From contig CAJFNQ010000023.1 in NCBI GenBank assembly GCA_904394975.1, positions 1 to 64,000 of the forward strand: a stretch of 64,000 nt of DNA, in the 5' to 3' direction. The position numbers and the translations under genes were made by a program. This document shows, in pieces, positions 33,619 to 41,150 of the stretch; positions within the stretch are counted from its first letter, which is position 1, and every line of letters begins with the position of its first letter. This DNA comes from Metaruminococcus_A gallistercoris (GTDB taxonomy: Bacteria; Bacillota; Clostridia; Oscillospirales; Ruminococcaceae). Under the pieces are notes generated by a model. That model was not told the DNA's origin. It saw only the letters and a list, made by a program, of their open reading frames with translations, and did not search any database.

Positions 33619-34206
33619 ATGGCGGGTGAAAGAGGTATCCCGGAGCGGCGGGTGAAATTTTTGGAAACCTGTTTTGATGCCTTCTGCAAAAACGGTTTGG
33701 AAAACACCACCATGAAAATGCTGGCGGATGCCTGTGGGTCTGCAAACGGGAATCTCGTTTATTATTTCGGTACGAAGGACAATATTGTCATTCAATCCAC
33801 GGCATATTGCATGGCAAAGGTAGAAAATGACTTTATGGCAAGAGCGCCGAAGGATTTCGCGGACATCGAACGTTTCTTAAGAGAAATGCCTTATGTCACC
33901 GCGGAGCTCCACGGCGAAAAATACCGCTTCATGTATCAGGTGTACGCAAGCCCCAAATTCCGGGAATATGGCAAAGAGTTTTTCAGGGGTGTGAGTGTCC
34001 GTTATCACCAGTATGCCGAAATGCTCTCCGGAAAGCTGGGTATGCCTGTGGACTTTATTCAGGGCATGATTTACATTTTTGTTCGCGCCTGCGTTCACTA
34101 CGCCATTTTTGAGGACGAGGAATATTTAAATTTACAACTCAATGCGATTCGAACCTCTTTAAAATTATTTGTGAATGAATACAGAACAAAGGAGGAAACA
34201 ACATGA
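33619..34206 (+). CDS. TetR/AcrR family transcriptional regulator
   Basis: A 195-residue regulator. The N-terminal helix-turn-helix reads 'FLETCFDAFCKNGLENTTMK' then 'LADACGSANGNLVYYFGTKDNI' (residues ~13-55), the TetR signature. The C-terminal ~130 residues are the ligand/dimer domain and match no specific ligand class I know. ATG 33619 follows AGGGGGGAC; a longer open frame upstream has no ribosome site and crosses the operator. Its TGA overlaps the ATG of the large surface-protein gene (ATGA at 34203), so the regulator and that gene form one translationally coupled unit. Confidence 0.9.
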   Translation: MAGERGIPERRVKFLETCFDAFCKNGLENTTMKMLADACGSANGNLVYYFGTKDNIVIQSTAYCMAKVENDFMARAPKDFADIERFLREMPYVTAELHGEKYRFMYQVYASPKFREYGKEFFRGVSVRYHQYAEMLSGKLGMPVDFIQGMIYIFVRACVHYAIFEDEEYLNLQLNAIRTSLKLFVNEYRTKEETT

Positions 34207-34263
34207 AAAAACGCATTACAGCCGTACTGCTCAGTGTGATGATGGTGGTGACGCTGTTGCCTG

Positions 34264-34277
34264 CTGTGCCCTGTGCC
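34264..34277. repeat. 7-bp tandem duplication CTGTGCC x2
   Basis: Two adjacent exact copies of CTGTGCC in the signal-peptide region of the surface-protein gene. One copy restores the reading frame; two copies shift it. Slipped-strand gain or loss is the likely mechanism. Confidence 0.85.
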
Positions 34278-36270
34278 TGTCGCATCGGCGCAAACGTCTG
34301 AAAAGGAAGCAGCTGTCAAAGGCTTTGCCGAAGTTGATGCGATACTGGCCGGACATAATAATACATCCCTCACTTTAGATGATGACTATTATAACGTGAT
34401 GATAAATTACGGCGTAAATGGTGAAAATAGGTTAGTGTGGGATAGTCTAGGAGCTGATTCTTCCGGAAGCAAAGTGATCGATTTGGTCGGCACCTGGATC
34501 CGCACACCGTTTAATACGAAGGAACATGTTGATTCCCTGACGGTGGACTCTTGGGAAGAGATGGGCTGTGAGATCGTCTCCTCTGACAAAGAAGTCGATG
34601 GAGTTGATCTTGGCTACAATGATTATCCCCACAATAATGCGCCTACGTCTGAAATTTACGGTACCAGTTATGTGCGTAAGTCCTTGCTGGAATTTGTAGA
34701 TGCTGTGTTTTCTCAGGAAGAAAAGCAGAATCTGGAGCCGACCGAGATCTATCATTCCGTCACGCACAAATATCTTTATAGTGCAGATTCTTATGTGGAA
34801 TATACAGATATTTATAAGACGAATGATTACGTTCATCTGCCCTATTATCAGGAAAATGCTGTCAAAGATGTAACGATATATTTTGGAGAAAACTCAGCGG
34901 ATAATATTGCCTCCGGCACAAGGTCTTTTAGCTTGCACGAATGGTTGCGTTTTGCGCCCGTTGTCGGTCAGCTCATGCGCAATGTGGCGGAACCCAGATA
35001 TCACGATGTATCACATTCACTGACAAAAGATGGATTGATCTGGCGCTATCAGGGAAACGATAAAGTAGCCTACGCGGATGATCCGTATGCTACCTATCCT
35101 CCAAGTCCTGCGGCAGTGGTCAGTACGAAGCTGGATGTAAGCAGGGTGTTATTTGCTTCCAGCGGAAAACCGGCGGAGAAGGACGGAGAAGTGTTGGTTT
35201 TGGGCGCATATTACTTGAGATATAAAAACGATAACTTGGGCGAAGCCGTGATCACCCCGGATAAGCAGAGCGTGCGGATTGAAAGCATAAATCCCATGTA
35301 CAACGGTTATAAAGGGTTGAAAGAAGAACCGGTCTATCTCTATGTGCAGTATTCCAGAGCCGGTGAAGAGTACCAAGGTCATGCATACGCAAAACAGGTA
35401 CAGGCGGGCGATGTGATTACCGCCAGCGAGCTCACGAACGGGGATATCACTGACTTCGAAAACTGTAAGGTGTGGCTGGAATCTACGTATTCCGGTCAAC
35501 GTGCTACGTACGCCACCTATGCGGAGCAGGAAGTAGGTCTGGTTTTAACGCCTTCTCAGGCTTCTCTGGCTGCCATACAGTACCAGCAGCAGATACCGGA
35601 AGCGGTTACATTTACCTTGACCAATCCCTATGATGTTAGCCAGGAAATTATTTATTTTGAAATTACTTCGGAATCGGGAAATGATCCGCATGTCGGTTTG
35701 CTTGAAGTGACCCCTAGCGATGCTGCGATCCATGACTGGGTTTTATCCCCGGGAGAAAGCAAAACTTTTACTATTAATTTTGATGAGCTTGATGCTCTGG
35801 ACATTCCCTGGTCGGACGATTTTAACATTCGCATAGACTACCAGGTGTCCGGCACGACAGAACAGAAGTCATTGGAAGCTGCTTTGCACTGCGAGGTGAA
35901 AGATGCCGGCGATCCTGCACTTGTCAGCGTGAGTACGGAAGAGTATGATGTGCTGGCGGGCGGAGATGTGACCTATCAACTTTACCTCCCGCAAACAATG
36001 TCGTTTGGCAAGGTGTTAGCCAGAGTATACCTGAATGATAACCAGACGTACACGGAATATCAGCTGACTGAAAATACAGACTATATATTGTCTAGTAAGA
36101 CCGGAGACATTACCTTCACGCTGAAAGAAAATTGGATTAAAAGTACGGATTGGTTGAAGGATGAGGACCGCCAGTCCGATGGCGGACAAGTGACCATATT
36201 GTTTCATAATACCGCGGACGAAAGTTGGCTTTTCTTTGATACTTTGTTTATACCATCCGGCCTTCTATAG
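34273..36270 (+). CDS. Surface-protein fragment, N-terminal and middle part
   Basis: A 665-codon open frame forming the second piece of the broken gene. Its nominal GTG start at 34273 lies inside the duplicated heptamer and has no ribosome site, so it is unlikely to be translated except after frameshift reversal. The protein is acidic, Tyr/Asp-rich, without membrane helices, and looks like a stretch of extracellular beta domains ('LTNPYDVSQEIIYFEITSES' near residue 455 resembles an Ig-like domain). No catalytic motif was recognised. It ends in 'FFDTLFIPSGLL' where the frame is lost. Confidence 0.65.
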   Translation: MPVASAQTSEKEAAVKGFAEVDAILAGHNNTSLTLDDDYYNVMINYGVNGENRLVWDSLGADSSGSKVIDLVGTWIRTPFNTKEHVDSLTVDSWEEMGCEIVSSDKEVDGVDLGYNDYPHNNAPTSEIYGTSYVRKSLLEFVDAVFSQEEKQNLEPTEIYHSVTHKYLYSADSYVEYTDIYKTNDYVHLPYYQENAVKDVTIYFGENSADNIASGTRSFSLHEWLRFAPVVGQLMRNVAEPRYHDVSHSLTKDGLIWRYQGNDKVAYADDPYATYPPSPAAVVSTKLDVSRVLFASSGKPAEKDGEVLVLGAYYLRYKNDNLGEAVITPDKQSVRIESINPMYNGYKGLKEEPVYLYVQYSRAGEEYQGHAYAKQVQAGDVITASELTNGDITDFENCKVWLESTYSGQRATYATYAEQEVGLVLTPSQASLAAIQYQQQIPEAVTFTLTNPYDVSQEIIYFEITSESGNDPHVGLLEVTPSDAAIHDWVLSPGESKTFTINFDELDALDIPWSDDFNIRIDYQVSGTTEQKSLEAALHCEVKDAGDPALVSVSTEEYDVLAGGDVTYQLYLPQTMSFGKVLARVYLNDNQTYTEYQLTENTDYILSSKTGDITFTLKENWIKSTDWLKDEDRQSDGGQVTILFHNTADESWLFFDTLFIPSGLL

Positions 36271-36287
36271 CGGATAATGCGGGCTAT

Positions 36288-38126
36288 GTGCTCATCAACG
36301 GGCAGAAGGTGACAGACACGGCGCTCGTTTCCGAGGGCGTACCTTTTACGATGCAGGCGGTGGCGAATACCGGTTATGAATTTTCCTCTTTTTTCATTCC
36401 ATTTACGTCAATAGCCTCACAGGCAAACCCATTTACGCTGACACTAACCTCGCAGGCGTACCCGGGTATTCATGACAACAGCGAATTGACGCTTCAGACC
36501 AATTTCAAGCGGGCTAACCAGGAGCCGATGCCGAACGCTTTCTTTACCGCCACAGACGACAGCGCAGGCATACTGACAAATGTGACGGCTGGTATGAAGT
36601 ACAGCGTGGATGGCGGCACGCAGTGGATGGATATTACCGGAGAGTACGCGGAGGTTACCGGGGTAACAGCGGCAAATGACATAAAGGTCTATAAACCGGG
36701 GAACGGTTCAACTATATCGGATTCTGATGTCCAGACCATTGATGTAACTCAGCCGGTTGCACCTGCGGTAAGTGGTGCGGACTGCACGACAACGGAACAA
36801 AACAACGGGAAGATTACCGGCGTAAACACCACCATGGAATACAAGCTGTCTACCGCTTCGAGCTGGACGAGCATTACAAGCACAGAGATAAACGGTCTCG
36901 CACCCGGAACATATGAAGTGCGTGTAAAGGCAGACGGAACTACTCTTGCTTCTCCTGCCGCAACGGTTACAATCGGTGCACACACCTGTGTGGCGCAGGG
37001 CGAGTGGCAGTATGATGAAAATGAGCATTGGAAGCTCTGCTCTTGCAATGAAAAGGTGGACGCAGTTCCTCATTCCGGCGGAACAGCCACCTGCACAGAA
37101 AAAGCTCAGTGCCAGGTTTGCGGGCAGTCCTATGGCTCTGTAGACCCGGAGGACCATACCGGTGCTGTTGTATGGGTTCAAACAGCAACCACCCATAAAG
37201 AGGTATATAACTGTTGTAATGCTGAGGCAAGCCCGGAATCAGCTCATACATGGGAAGCCGGGAAATGCACAGTCTGTCAATATGTCTGCCAGCACCAAGG
37301 CGGCGAAGCCACCTGTACGGCTCCTGCTACTTGTGAGATTTGCAAACAGACATATGGTTCTGTGAATCCCGACAATCATTCCGGTGAAATCGTCTGGACA
37401 CAAACCACCACAACCCATTCTGGCGTGTATGGCTGCTGTGATACTCTGGCTGTAAAAGAAGGACCCCATAAATGGGAAAACGGCGAATGCAGCGTATGCG
37501 GCTATGTTTGCCAGCACACCGGCGGTGAGGCCACCTGCGAGAAACAAGCAGTGTGTGACATCTGCGGTGCTGAATATGGGGGTAAGGACGCATTCAACCA
37601 TACAGAAACTCTTGTGAAAACAGAAGAGAAACCCGCTACCCACCTTGCTGTGGGCAACACAGCATACTGGTATTGCGGAGGATGCGGTAATTATTTCAGC
37701 GATCAAGCGGGTACAAAGGCAATTACATTGGAAAGCACGGTGATTCCTAAGCTGCCGGACCATATAGCGGATGGAACGGGCTGGCATTTTGACGGAAACA
37801 GCCATTGGAACGGTTGCCTGTGCGGCACGGCGTTCAATGAATCGCCCCATACGTTTGTGTGGGTGACGGATCAGGAAGCCACTGCCACAGAAGCAGGTAA
37901 AAAGCATGAGAAATGTACCGTCTGCGGTTATGCAAAAGCCGCGGTAGAAATCCCGGCAACGGGTACCGATACGTCATCCGGCAGCAATCAGTCGGGTGAT
38001 ACAAGTTCCCCGCAGACCGACGATTATAGAAATATCATGCTGAGCACTGTATTGCTGATGATTTCCGGCATAGGGCTGGCGGCAACGGTTGTTTTTCATA
38101 GAAAACGCCGCTGTAAAACAAAATAA
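36288..38126 (+). CDS. Surface-protein fragment, C-terminal Cys-repeat and anchor part
   Basis: A 612-codon open frame, the third piece. Its GTG at 36288 has no ribosome site; coding continuity extends upstream to about 36250. Residues ~80-220 are Fn3/Ig-like modules ('VTAGMKYSVDGGTQWMDITG', 'GLAPGTYEVRVKADG'). Residues ~230-440 hold repeats of a Cys module with the form CQHxGGEATCxxxxxCxxC followed by YG (for example near 335 and 405). A final module is followed by a Ser/Gly/Thr linker, 'SSPQTDD' (a degenerate form of the SPQTGD sortase signal), a hydrophobic helix and a basic tail. The Asp in place of Gly would probably impair sorting. Confidence 0.7.
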   Translation: MLINGQKVTDTALVSEGVPFTMQAVANTGYEFSSFFIPFTSIASQANPFTLTLTSQAYPGIHDNSELTLQTNFKRANQEPMPNAFFTATDDSAGILTNVTAGMKYSVDGGTQWMDITGEYAEVTGVTAANDIKVYKPGNGSTISDSDVQTIDVTQPVAPAVSGADCTTTEQNNGKITGVNTTMEYKLSTASSWTSITSTEINGLAPGTYEVRVKADGTTLASPAATVTIGAHTCVAQGEWQYDENEHWKLCSCNEKVDAVPHSGGTATCTEKAQCQVCGQSYGSVDPEDHTGAVVWVQTATTHKEVYNCCNAEASPESAHTWEAGKCTVCQYVCQHQGGEATCTAPATCEICKQTYGSVNPDNHSGEIVWTQTTTTHSGVYGCCDTLAVKEGPHKWENGECSVCGYVCQHTGGEATCEKQAVCDICGAEYGGKDAFNHTETLVKTEEKPATHLAVGNTAYWYCGGCGNYFSDQAGTKAITLESTVIPKLPDHIADGTGWHFDGNSHWNGCLCGTAFNESPHTFVWVTDQEATATEAGKKHEKCTVCGYAKAAVEIPATGTDTSSGSNQSGDTSSPQTDDYRNIMLSTVLLMISGIGLAATVVFHRKRRCKTK

Positions 38127-38144
38127 AATAAATAGATAAATCAA

Positions 38145-38181
38145 AGGCGCAGAGGTATTTCCTCTGCGCCTACTGTTTTTC
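38145..38181. terminator. Convergent terminator between surface-protein gene and retron RT
   Basis: AGGCGCAGAGG (38145-38155), TATTT loop, CCTCTGCGCCT (38161-38171), then ACTGTTTTT; A-rich sequence on the left allows termination from the RT side too. Confidence 0.88.
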
Positions 38182-38212
38182 TGTATGACCGGTTTTATGG
38201 TTATCCGTTCTT

Positions 38213-39274
38213 TTAGTTTTTGAGTCGATTCAATTGCTGTTCAAGCTGTTTTGCGGCGCTTTGAAGCCATCTGTTTTCCGGTTCGACCTGTAACACAAAA
38301 TGAAGCTTGCCGCACAAATGCTGTAAGTACCGTTTTTCATCGGGTGTGGCGCCGCTCAGAAATTCCACTGCCTGAGTGCGTAGGATGTGCTCTCCTGCGC
38401 CGAATTTCAAGGTATAATATATCTCTTGGCGAAGCTTGCGCTTGTAATCGGCGGAAACAGAAATCTTTTCGTTTACCGTAAGACCTGTCACACACTGCCT
38501 GTTTGCGTTTGTTACAAAATGGGTTTTGGCTTCGTTTAACTCAAAACCCATCTCCTGAAGCATGGAACGCGCTTTTTGATAAACATGGAAGAGCGGACGA
38601 TTGGAAGAAAAGCTCAGGTCATCGCAGTAGCGGGTATAAGAGATGCCCCGTTTTTCACACCAGCTTCCCATGCTGTTGTCAAAATTGCGCATGACCAGGT
38701 TGGAAAGGGCAGGGGAGGTACAGGCACCCTGAGGAAGCGTATTGTTTAAGCAGCAAAGGGAGGCCAGTAAAACGCCGATCTGTTTTGGAAAATATCCTGT
38801 ATGGAAAGCGGCGGTGTAAACCTGTTCGAAGGTGATGGAATCGAAGAAACCGGCAATATCCAGTTTGAGAAGATAGCGCTTTCCAACGTGTGGGAGCGCG
38901 TTGGCCGAAAGGGTGCAGCCCTTTGTGTATGCTTTGGCATATGCCGATACTGGCAGCTGTTCCAGAATCTGCCGCTTTATTTTAGTTTGAAAGCCGCGCA
39001 GATCACGGCTTGGGACAGAAAGCTGCCTGGTTCCTCCATTGTTTTTGGGAATAGCAGCCGTGTGATATTCCTGCTCGGGATGTTTGGCACAGCGGAACAG
39101 GATCTTTTTCCCTCTTCGGAAAAAAGCGGCCAACTGGTCGATATCATACAAAAAGGGAAGCGGTTGTACTGCTTTGAAATCAAGGACCATTTCCGTCGCT
39201 GCCGATATGCCGAACCGGGAAACGAACGGCATGTCATGCTCTTCAAAGTGTATGGTATCGCCTTTGATTTTCAT
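38213..39274 (-). CDS. ret: Retron-type reverse transcriptase
   Basis: A 353-residue RT that should copy its cognate RNA into branched msDNA. Retron-specific marks are both present: the NAxxH motif 'NALPHVGKRY' (residues 125-134) and the VTG motif 'QCVTGLTVNEK' (262-264). The catalytic core has 'KLDIAGFFDSI' (first Asp near 139), 'LPQGACTSPALSN' (~180) and the YxDD box as 'TRYCDDLSFSS' (216-219, Cys instead of the commoner Ala). The RT ends with the thumb helices; there is no fused extra domain and no maturase or endonuclease as in group II introns. ATG 39274 follows AGAGGTG; a GTG at 39283 is possible. Its RNA gene lies 27 bases upstream on the same strand. No effector gene adjoins on the same strand. 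Confidence 0.92.
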   Translation of the reverse strand: MKIKGDTIHFEEHDMPFVSRFGISAATEMVLDFKAVQPLPFLYDIDQLAAFFRRGKKILFRCAKHPEQEYHTAAIPKNNGGTRQLSVPSRDLRGFQTKIKRQILEQLPVSAYAKAYTKGCTLSANALPHVGKRYLLKLDIAGFFDSITFEQVYTAAFHTGYFPKQIGVLLASLCCLNNTLPQGACTSPALSNLVMRNFDNSMGSWCEKRGISYTRYCDDLSFSSNRPLFHVYQKARSMLQEMGFELNEAKTHFVTNANRQCVTGLTVNEKISVSADYKRKLRQEIYYTLKFGAGEHILRTQAVEFLSGATPDEKRYLQHLCGKLHFVLQVEPENRWLQSAAKQLEQQLNRLKN

Positions 39275-39300
39275 ACCGTTCACCTCTTTTTAAAATAACA

Positions 39301-39510
39301 CCAAGCAAAGCCTTTTGCGGCACCAAAAGACCGCATATAAGCGAAGGCGAATGGTTATTCACACAGTGAATCCGGAATTCGCCGGAGCGTTATCGGGAAT
39401 GTATTCTTGCAAAGAATACGTCTTCACCTGTTTTAACAAAACAGCGACTCGCTGTTCTTCCAAAAGCAGAGACTTTCAGATGTACACTGCCGCAAAAGGC
39501 CGCTTGTTGG
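39301..39510 (-). ncRNA. Retron msr-msd RNA
   Basis: Predicted ~205-210-nt RNA transcribed leftward toward the RT. The ends are a 13-bp perfect inverted repeat: a1 (39488-39500) and a2 (39310-39322), extended by CCAA/TTGG at the outer edges (39510 side and 39301 side). Reading 5' to 3' on the minus strand, next come overlapping hairpins AACAGCG/CGCTGTT (39456-39440) and CTGTTTT/AAAACAG (39444-39428) as msr candidates. GTATTCTT/AAGAATAC (39419-39401) follows, then a long msd-like hairpin with outer stem GGCGAAT/ATTCGCC (39383-39346) and inner stem ATTCAC/GTGAAT. The branching guanosine cannot be fixed by eye. This layout (promoter, a1, msr, msd, a2, RT) is the retron standard. Confidence 0.82.
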
Positions 39511-39514
39511 TTTT

Positions 39515-39543
39515 ATTTTAATGTGTTGCCCTTGATTTTGCAA
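39515..39543 (-). promoter_or_regulatory. Promoter of the retron RNA
   Basis: On the minus strand, TTGCAA (39543-39538), a 17-nt spacer and TAAAAT (39520-39515). The predicted start, about seven bases on, falls at the outer edge of the a1 repeat. Confidence 0.75.
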
Positions 39544-39601
39544 GACGAATTCAACAATATGATTGAACTCTATCAAGGTTTTCATTTTCTGTAAGCAGAA
39601 G

Positions 39602-39645
39602 AAAACAGCGGTATGATGAAAAGTATTCCATCATACCGCTGTTTT
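39602..39645. terminator. Strong terminator isolating the retron from the alcohol dehydrogenase gene
   Basis: A 17-bp perfect stem: AAAACAGCGGTATGATG (39602-39618) with CATCATACCGCTGTTTT (39629-39645). It ends the leftward alcohol dehydrogenase transcript before the retron promoter. Confidence 0.92.
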
Positions 39646-39681
39646 ACCTAAAAATTTACTTTGATTTGGGCAGATTTTCTT

Positions 39682-40866
39682 TTAGCGAGCCATTTTGTAA
39701 ATCTCGATGATATCCTGCTTGGTGAGTTTTACAAAGTTGCCCAGAGTTTGGGTTCCGCCCTTGGTGCATTTGTCTGCCATCTCTTCGATTTCCGCGTCGG
39801 TAACCTGCTTGCCGTTTAACAGCTCGGTCATGCTGATCGGCATTTCAATGGAGCGGTAGAACTTTTCCATTGCCTCAATGCCTTCCAGAGCGGTGCGTTC
39901 CGGATCGTCAAAATGGTTGTAAACGCTCAGTACGTTGACGGCAAACTGAGCGAACCGTTTGGCGTTGTGTTTGTAAACGTAACGCGCCCAACTTCCCCAA
40001 ATTGCGGCAAGGCCGGCGCCGTGAGTTACATCGAACAAGCCGCCCAGCTCGTGCTCAATGTTGTGGCTTGCAAAATCACCCACAGAGCCGCAGCCGGTCA
40101 GGTCGTTGTGCGCCAAGCTGCTCGCCCACATTACCTGCGCGCGCGCTTCGTAATTCTGTGGGTCTTTCATTAAAATTTTCGCGTTGCGGATAACGTTGCG
40201 CATCAGGCTTTCCGCGATGACATCCGTCAATTCCATGGTCTCTACGTTGGTGAAGTAGCGCTCCATGGTGTGCATCAGAATGTCGGTACAACCGCTCTGC
40301 GTTTGATACTGAGGCAGAGTGTAGGTGAGTTCCGGGTTCATGATGGCGAACTTGCAGCGGCCGTAATCGGTGTTGCAGGAACGTTTCAGCCAGCCTTCTT
40401 CGTTGGTGATAACTGAAGAGTTGCTCATCTCGCTGCCGGCGGCTGCAATGGTGAGAACAACGCCGACCGGGTAGCAGCCGGTTGGCTCAATCTTGCGAAG
40501 ATATAAATCCCAGACATCACAGTCGTTTGCAAGCCCGTAGCCGATGGCTTTACAGGAGTCAATGACGCTTCCGCCGCCTACCGCGAGCAGGAAATCAACG
40601 CCCTCTTTCTTGCAGAGTTCAATGCCCTCGCGCACTTTGGAAAGACGAGGGTTCGGCACAACGCCGCCCAGCGAAACATAATCGATTCCCGCGGCGTCAA
40701 GAGAAGCATAGACACGGTCAAGCAAACCAGATTTTTTTGCGTTCTGACCGCCGAAATGAACCAGCACTTTTTTGCAGTTCTGTTCTTTTACCAGTGCGCC
40801 TACCTGCTCTTCCGCGCCTTTTCCGAAAACGACTTTGGTGGGGGCATAAAAATTAAAGTTTTCCAT
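39682..40866 (-). CDS. Iron-containing alcohol dehydrogenase (BDH/YqhD type)
   Basis: A 394-residue group III alcohol dehydrogenase, cytosolic and NAD(P)H-linked, that reduces aldehydes such as butyraldehyde or acetaldehyde in fermentation. 'FYAPTKVVFGKGAEEQ' is the BDH-type N-terminus, 'LAVGGGSVIDSCKAIG' near residue 93 is the nucleotide-binding GGGS loop, and metal ligands lie in 'TDILMHTMERYF' (near 195), 'DFASHNIEHELGG' (near 260) and 'VTHGAGLAAIWG' (near 278). Length is standard. AAAGGAG precedes the ATG. A perfect 7-bp hairpin in its leader (40912-40928) may be a control site. Confidence 0.93.
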   Translation of the reverse strand: MENFNFYAPTKVVFGKGAEEQVGALVKEQNCKKVLVHFGGQNAKKSGLLDRVYASLDAAGIDYVSLGGVVPNPRLSKVREGIELCKKEGVDFLLAVGGGSVIDSCKAIGYGLANDCDVWDLYLRKIEPTGCYPVGVVLTIAAAGSEMSNSSVITNEEGWLKRSCNTDYGRCKFAIMNPELTYTLPQYQTQSGCTDILMHTMERYFTNVETMELTDVIAESLMRNVIRNAKILMKDPQNYEARAQVMWASSLAHNDLTGCGSVGDFASHNIEHELGGLFDVTHGAGLAAIWGSWARYVYKHNAKRFAQFAVNVLSVYNHFDDPERTALEGIEAMEKFYRSIEMPISMTELLNGKQVTDAEIEEMADKCTKGGTQTLGNFVKLTKQDIIEIYKMAR

Positions 40867-40911
40867 TCTTTTATCTCCTTTGCTGAAATGTATGAGTATG
40901 ATTGAAGAGCG

Positions 40912-40928
40912 ATACGGCTTTGCCGTAT
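40912..40928. repeat. Inverted repeat in the alcohol dehydrogenase leader
   Basis: ATACGGC (40912-40918), TTT, GCCGTAT (40922-40928), 46 bases upstream of the start codon. It could be an operator or an mRNA hairpin; it does not match the Rex consensus. Confidence 0.4.
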
Positions 40929-41029
40929 GATTTTATGAAACATGTTCAGTATACCGCTTTTTTTAAGGGGCGTCTATGCGTAATTTGACTGAATATTTGA
41001 ATAATTTTTTAACTTTTGAATGCCTGCAC

Positions 41030-41058
41030 TTGACAGCGGATAGAATAAGTGATAAATT
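41030..41058 (+). promoter_or_regulatory. Promoter of the hrcA-grpE-dnaK-dnaJ operon
   Basis: TTGACA (41030-41035), a 17-nt spacer and TAAATT (41053-41058), directly before the CIRCE element. Confidence 0.75.
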
Positions 41059-41062
41059 GATG

Positions 41063-41089
41063 TTAGCACTCAGAGAGATAGAGTGCTAA
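41063..41089 (+). promoter_or_regulatory. CIRCE operator for HrcA
   Basis: TTAGCACTC-N9-GAGTGCTAA, a perfect CIRCE inverted repeat just downstream of the promoter. HrcA binds it to repress the operon until heat shock. Confidence 0.97.
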
Positions 41090-41150
41090 AATTACAACAA
41101 ACAGTTTTCTGGTTGCAAATAATCCGGAACGGAAGGTGAGCAGGTTGAAA

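Larger units (their letters stand above)
34203..38126 (+). pseudogene. Large secreted cell-wall protein gene broken by two frameshifts
   Basis: Three reading-frame pieces belong to one ancestral gene of about 1,300 codons. Piece 1 (34203-34301) is a signal peptide ending in stop 34299. A tandem duplication of CTGTGCC (34264-34270 and 34271-34277) adds 7 bases; removing one copy joins 'LLPAVP' to 'VASAQTSEKEA', giving an ideal signal-peptidase site ASA-QT. Piece 2 runs to a stop at 36268. A TATA at 36249-36252 (two TA units) marks the second break: dropping one TA joins 'FFDTLF' to 'TIRPSIADNAGYV' and piece 3 to the C-terminus. The end has a Cys-module region, 'SPQTDD', a membrane helix and a KRRCKTK tail. 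Intact, it would be a wall-anchored surface protein. Coupled to TetR. Either a real pseudogene, a phase-variable gene or sequencing error. Confidence 0.8.

Noticed and set aside
37000..37620. Repeated sequence in the surface-protein fragment considered as a CRISPR array
   Set aside because: The repeats are degenerate protein-level Cys modules in one open frame, without constant repeat length or unique spacers.
38213..39274. Group II intron or diversity-generating RT
   Set aside because: There is no maturase or endonuclease domain, no intron RNA ends, no template/variable repeat pair; NAxxH and VTG motifs point to a retron.
39315..39521. 68-codon plus-strand open frame over the retron RNA as a possible effector or toxin
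   Set aside because: It is antisense to the predicted msr-msd RNA, lacks a ribosome site and shows no protein-like pattern.
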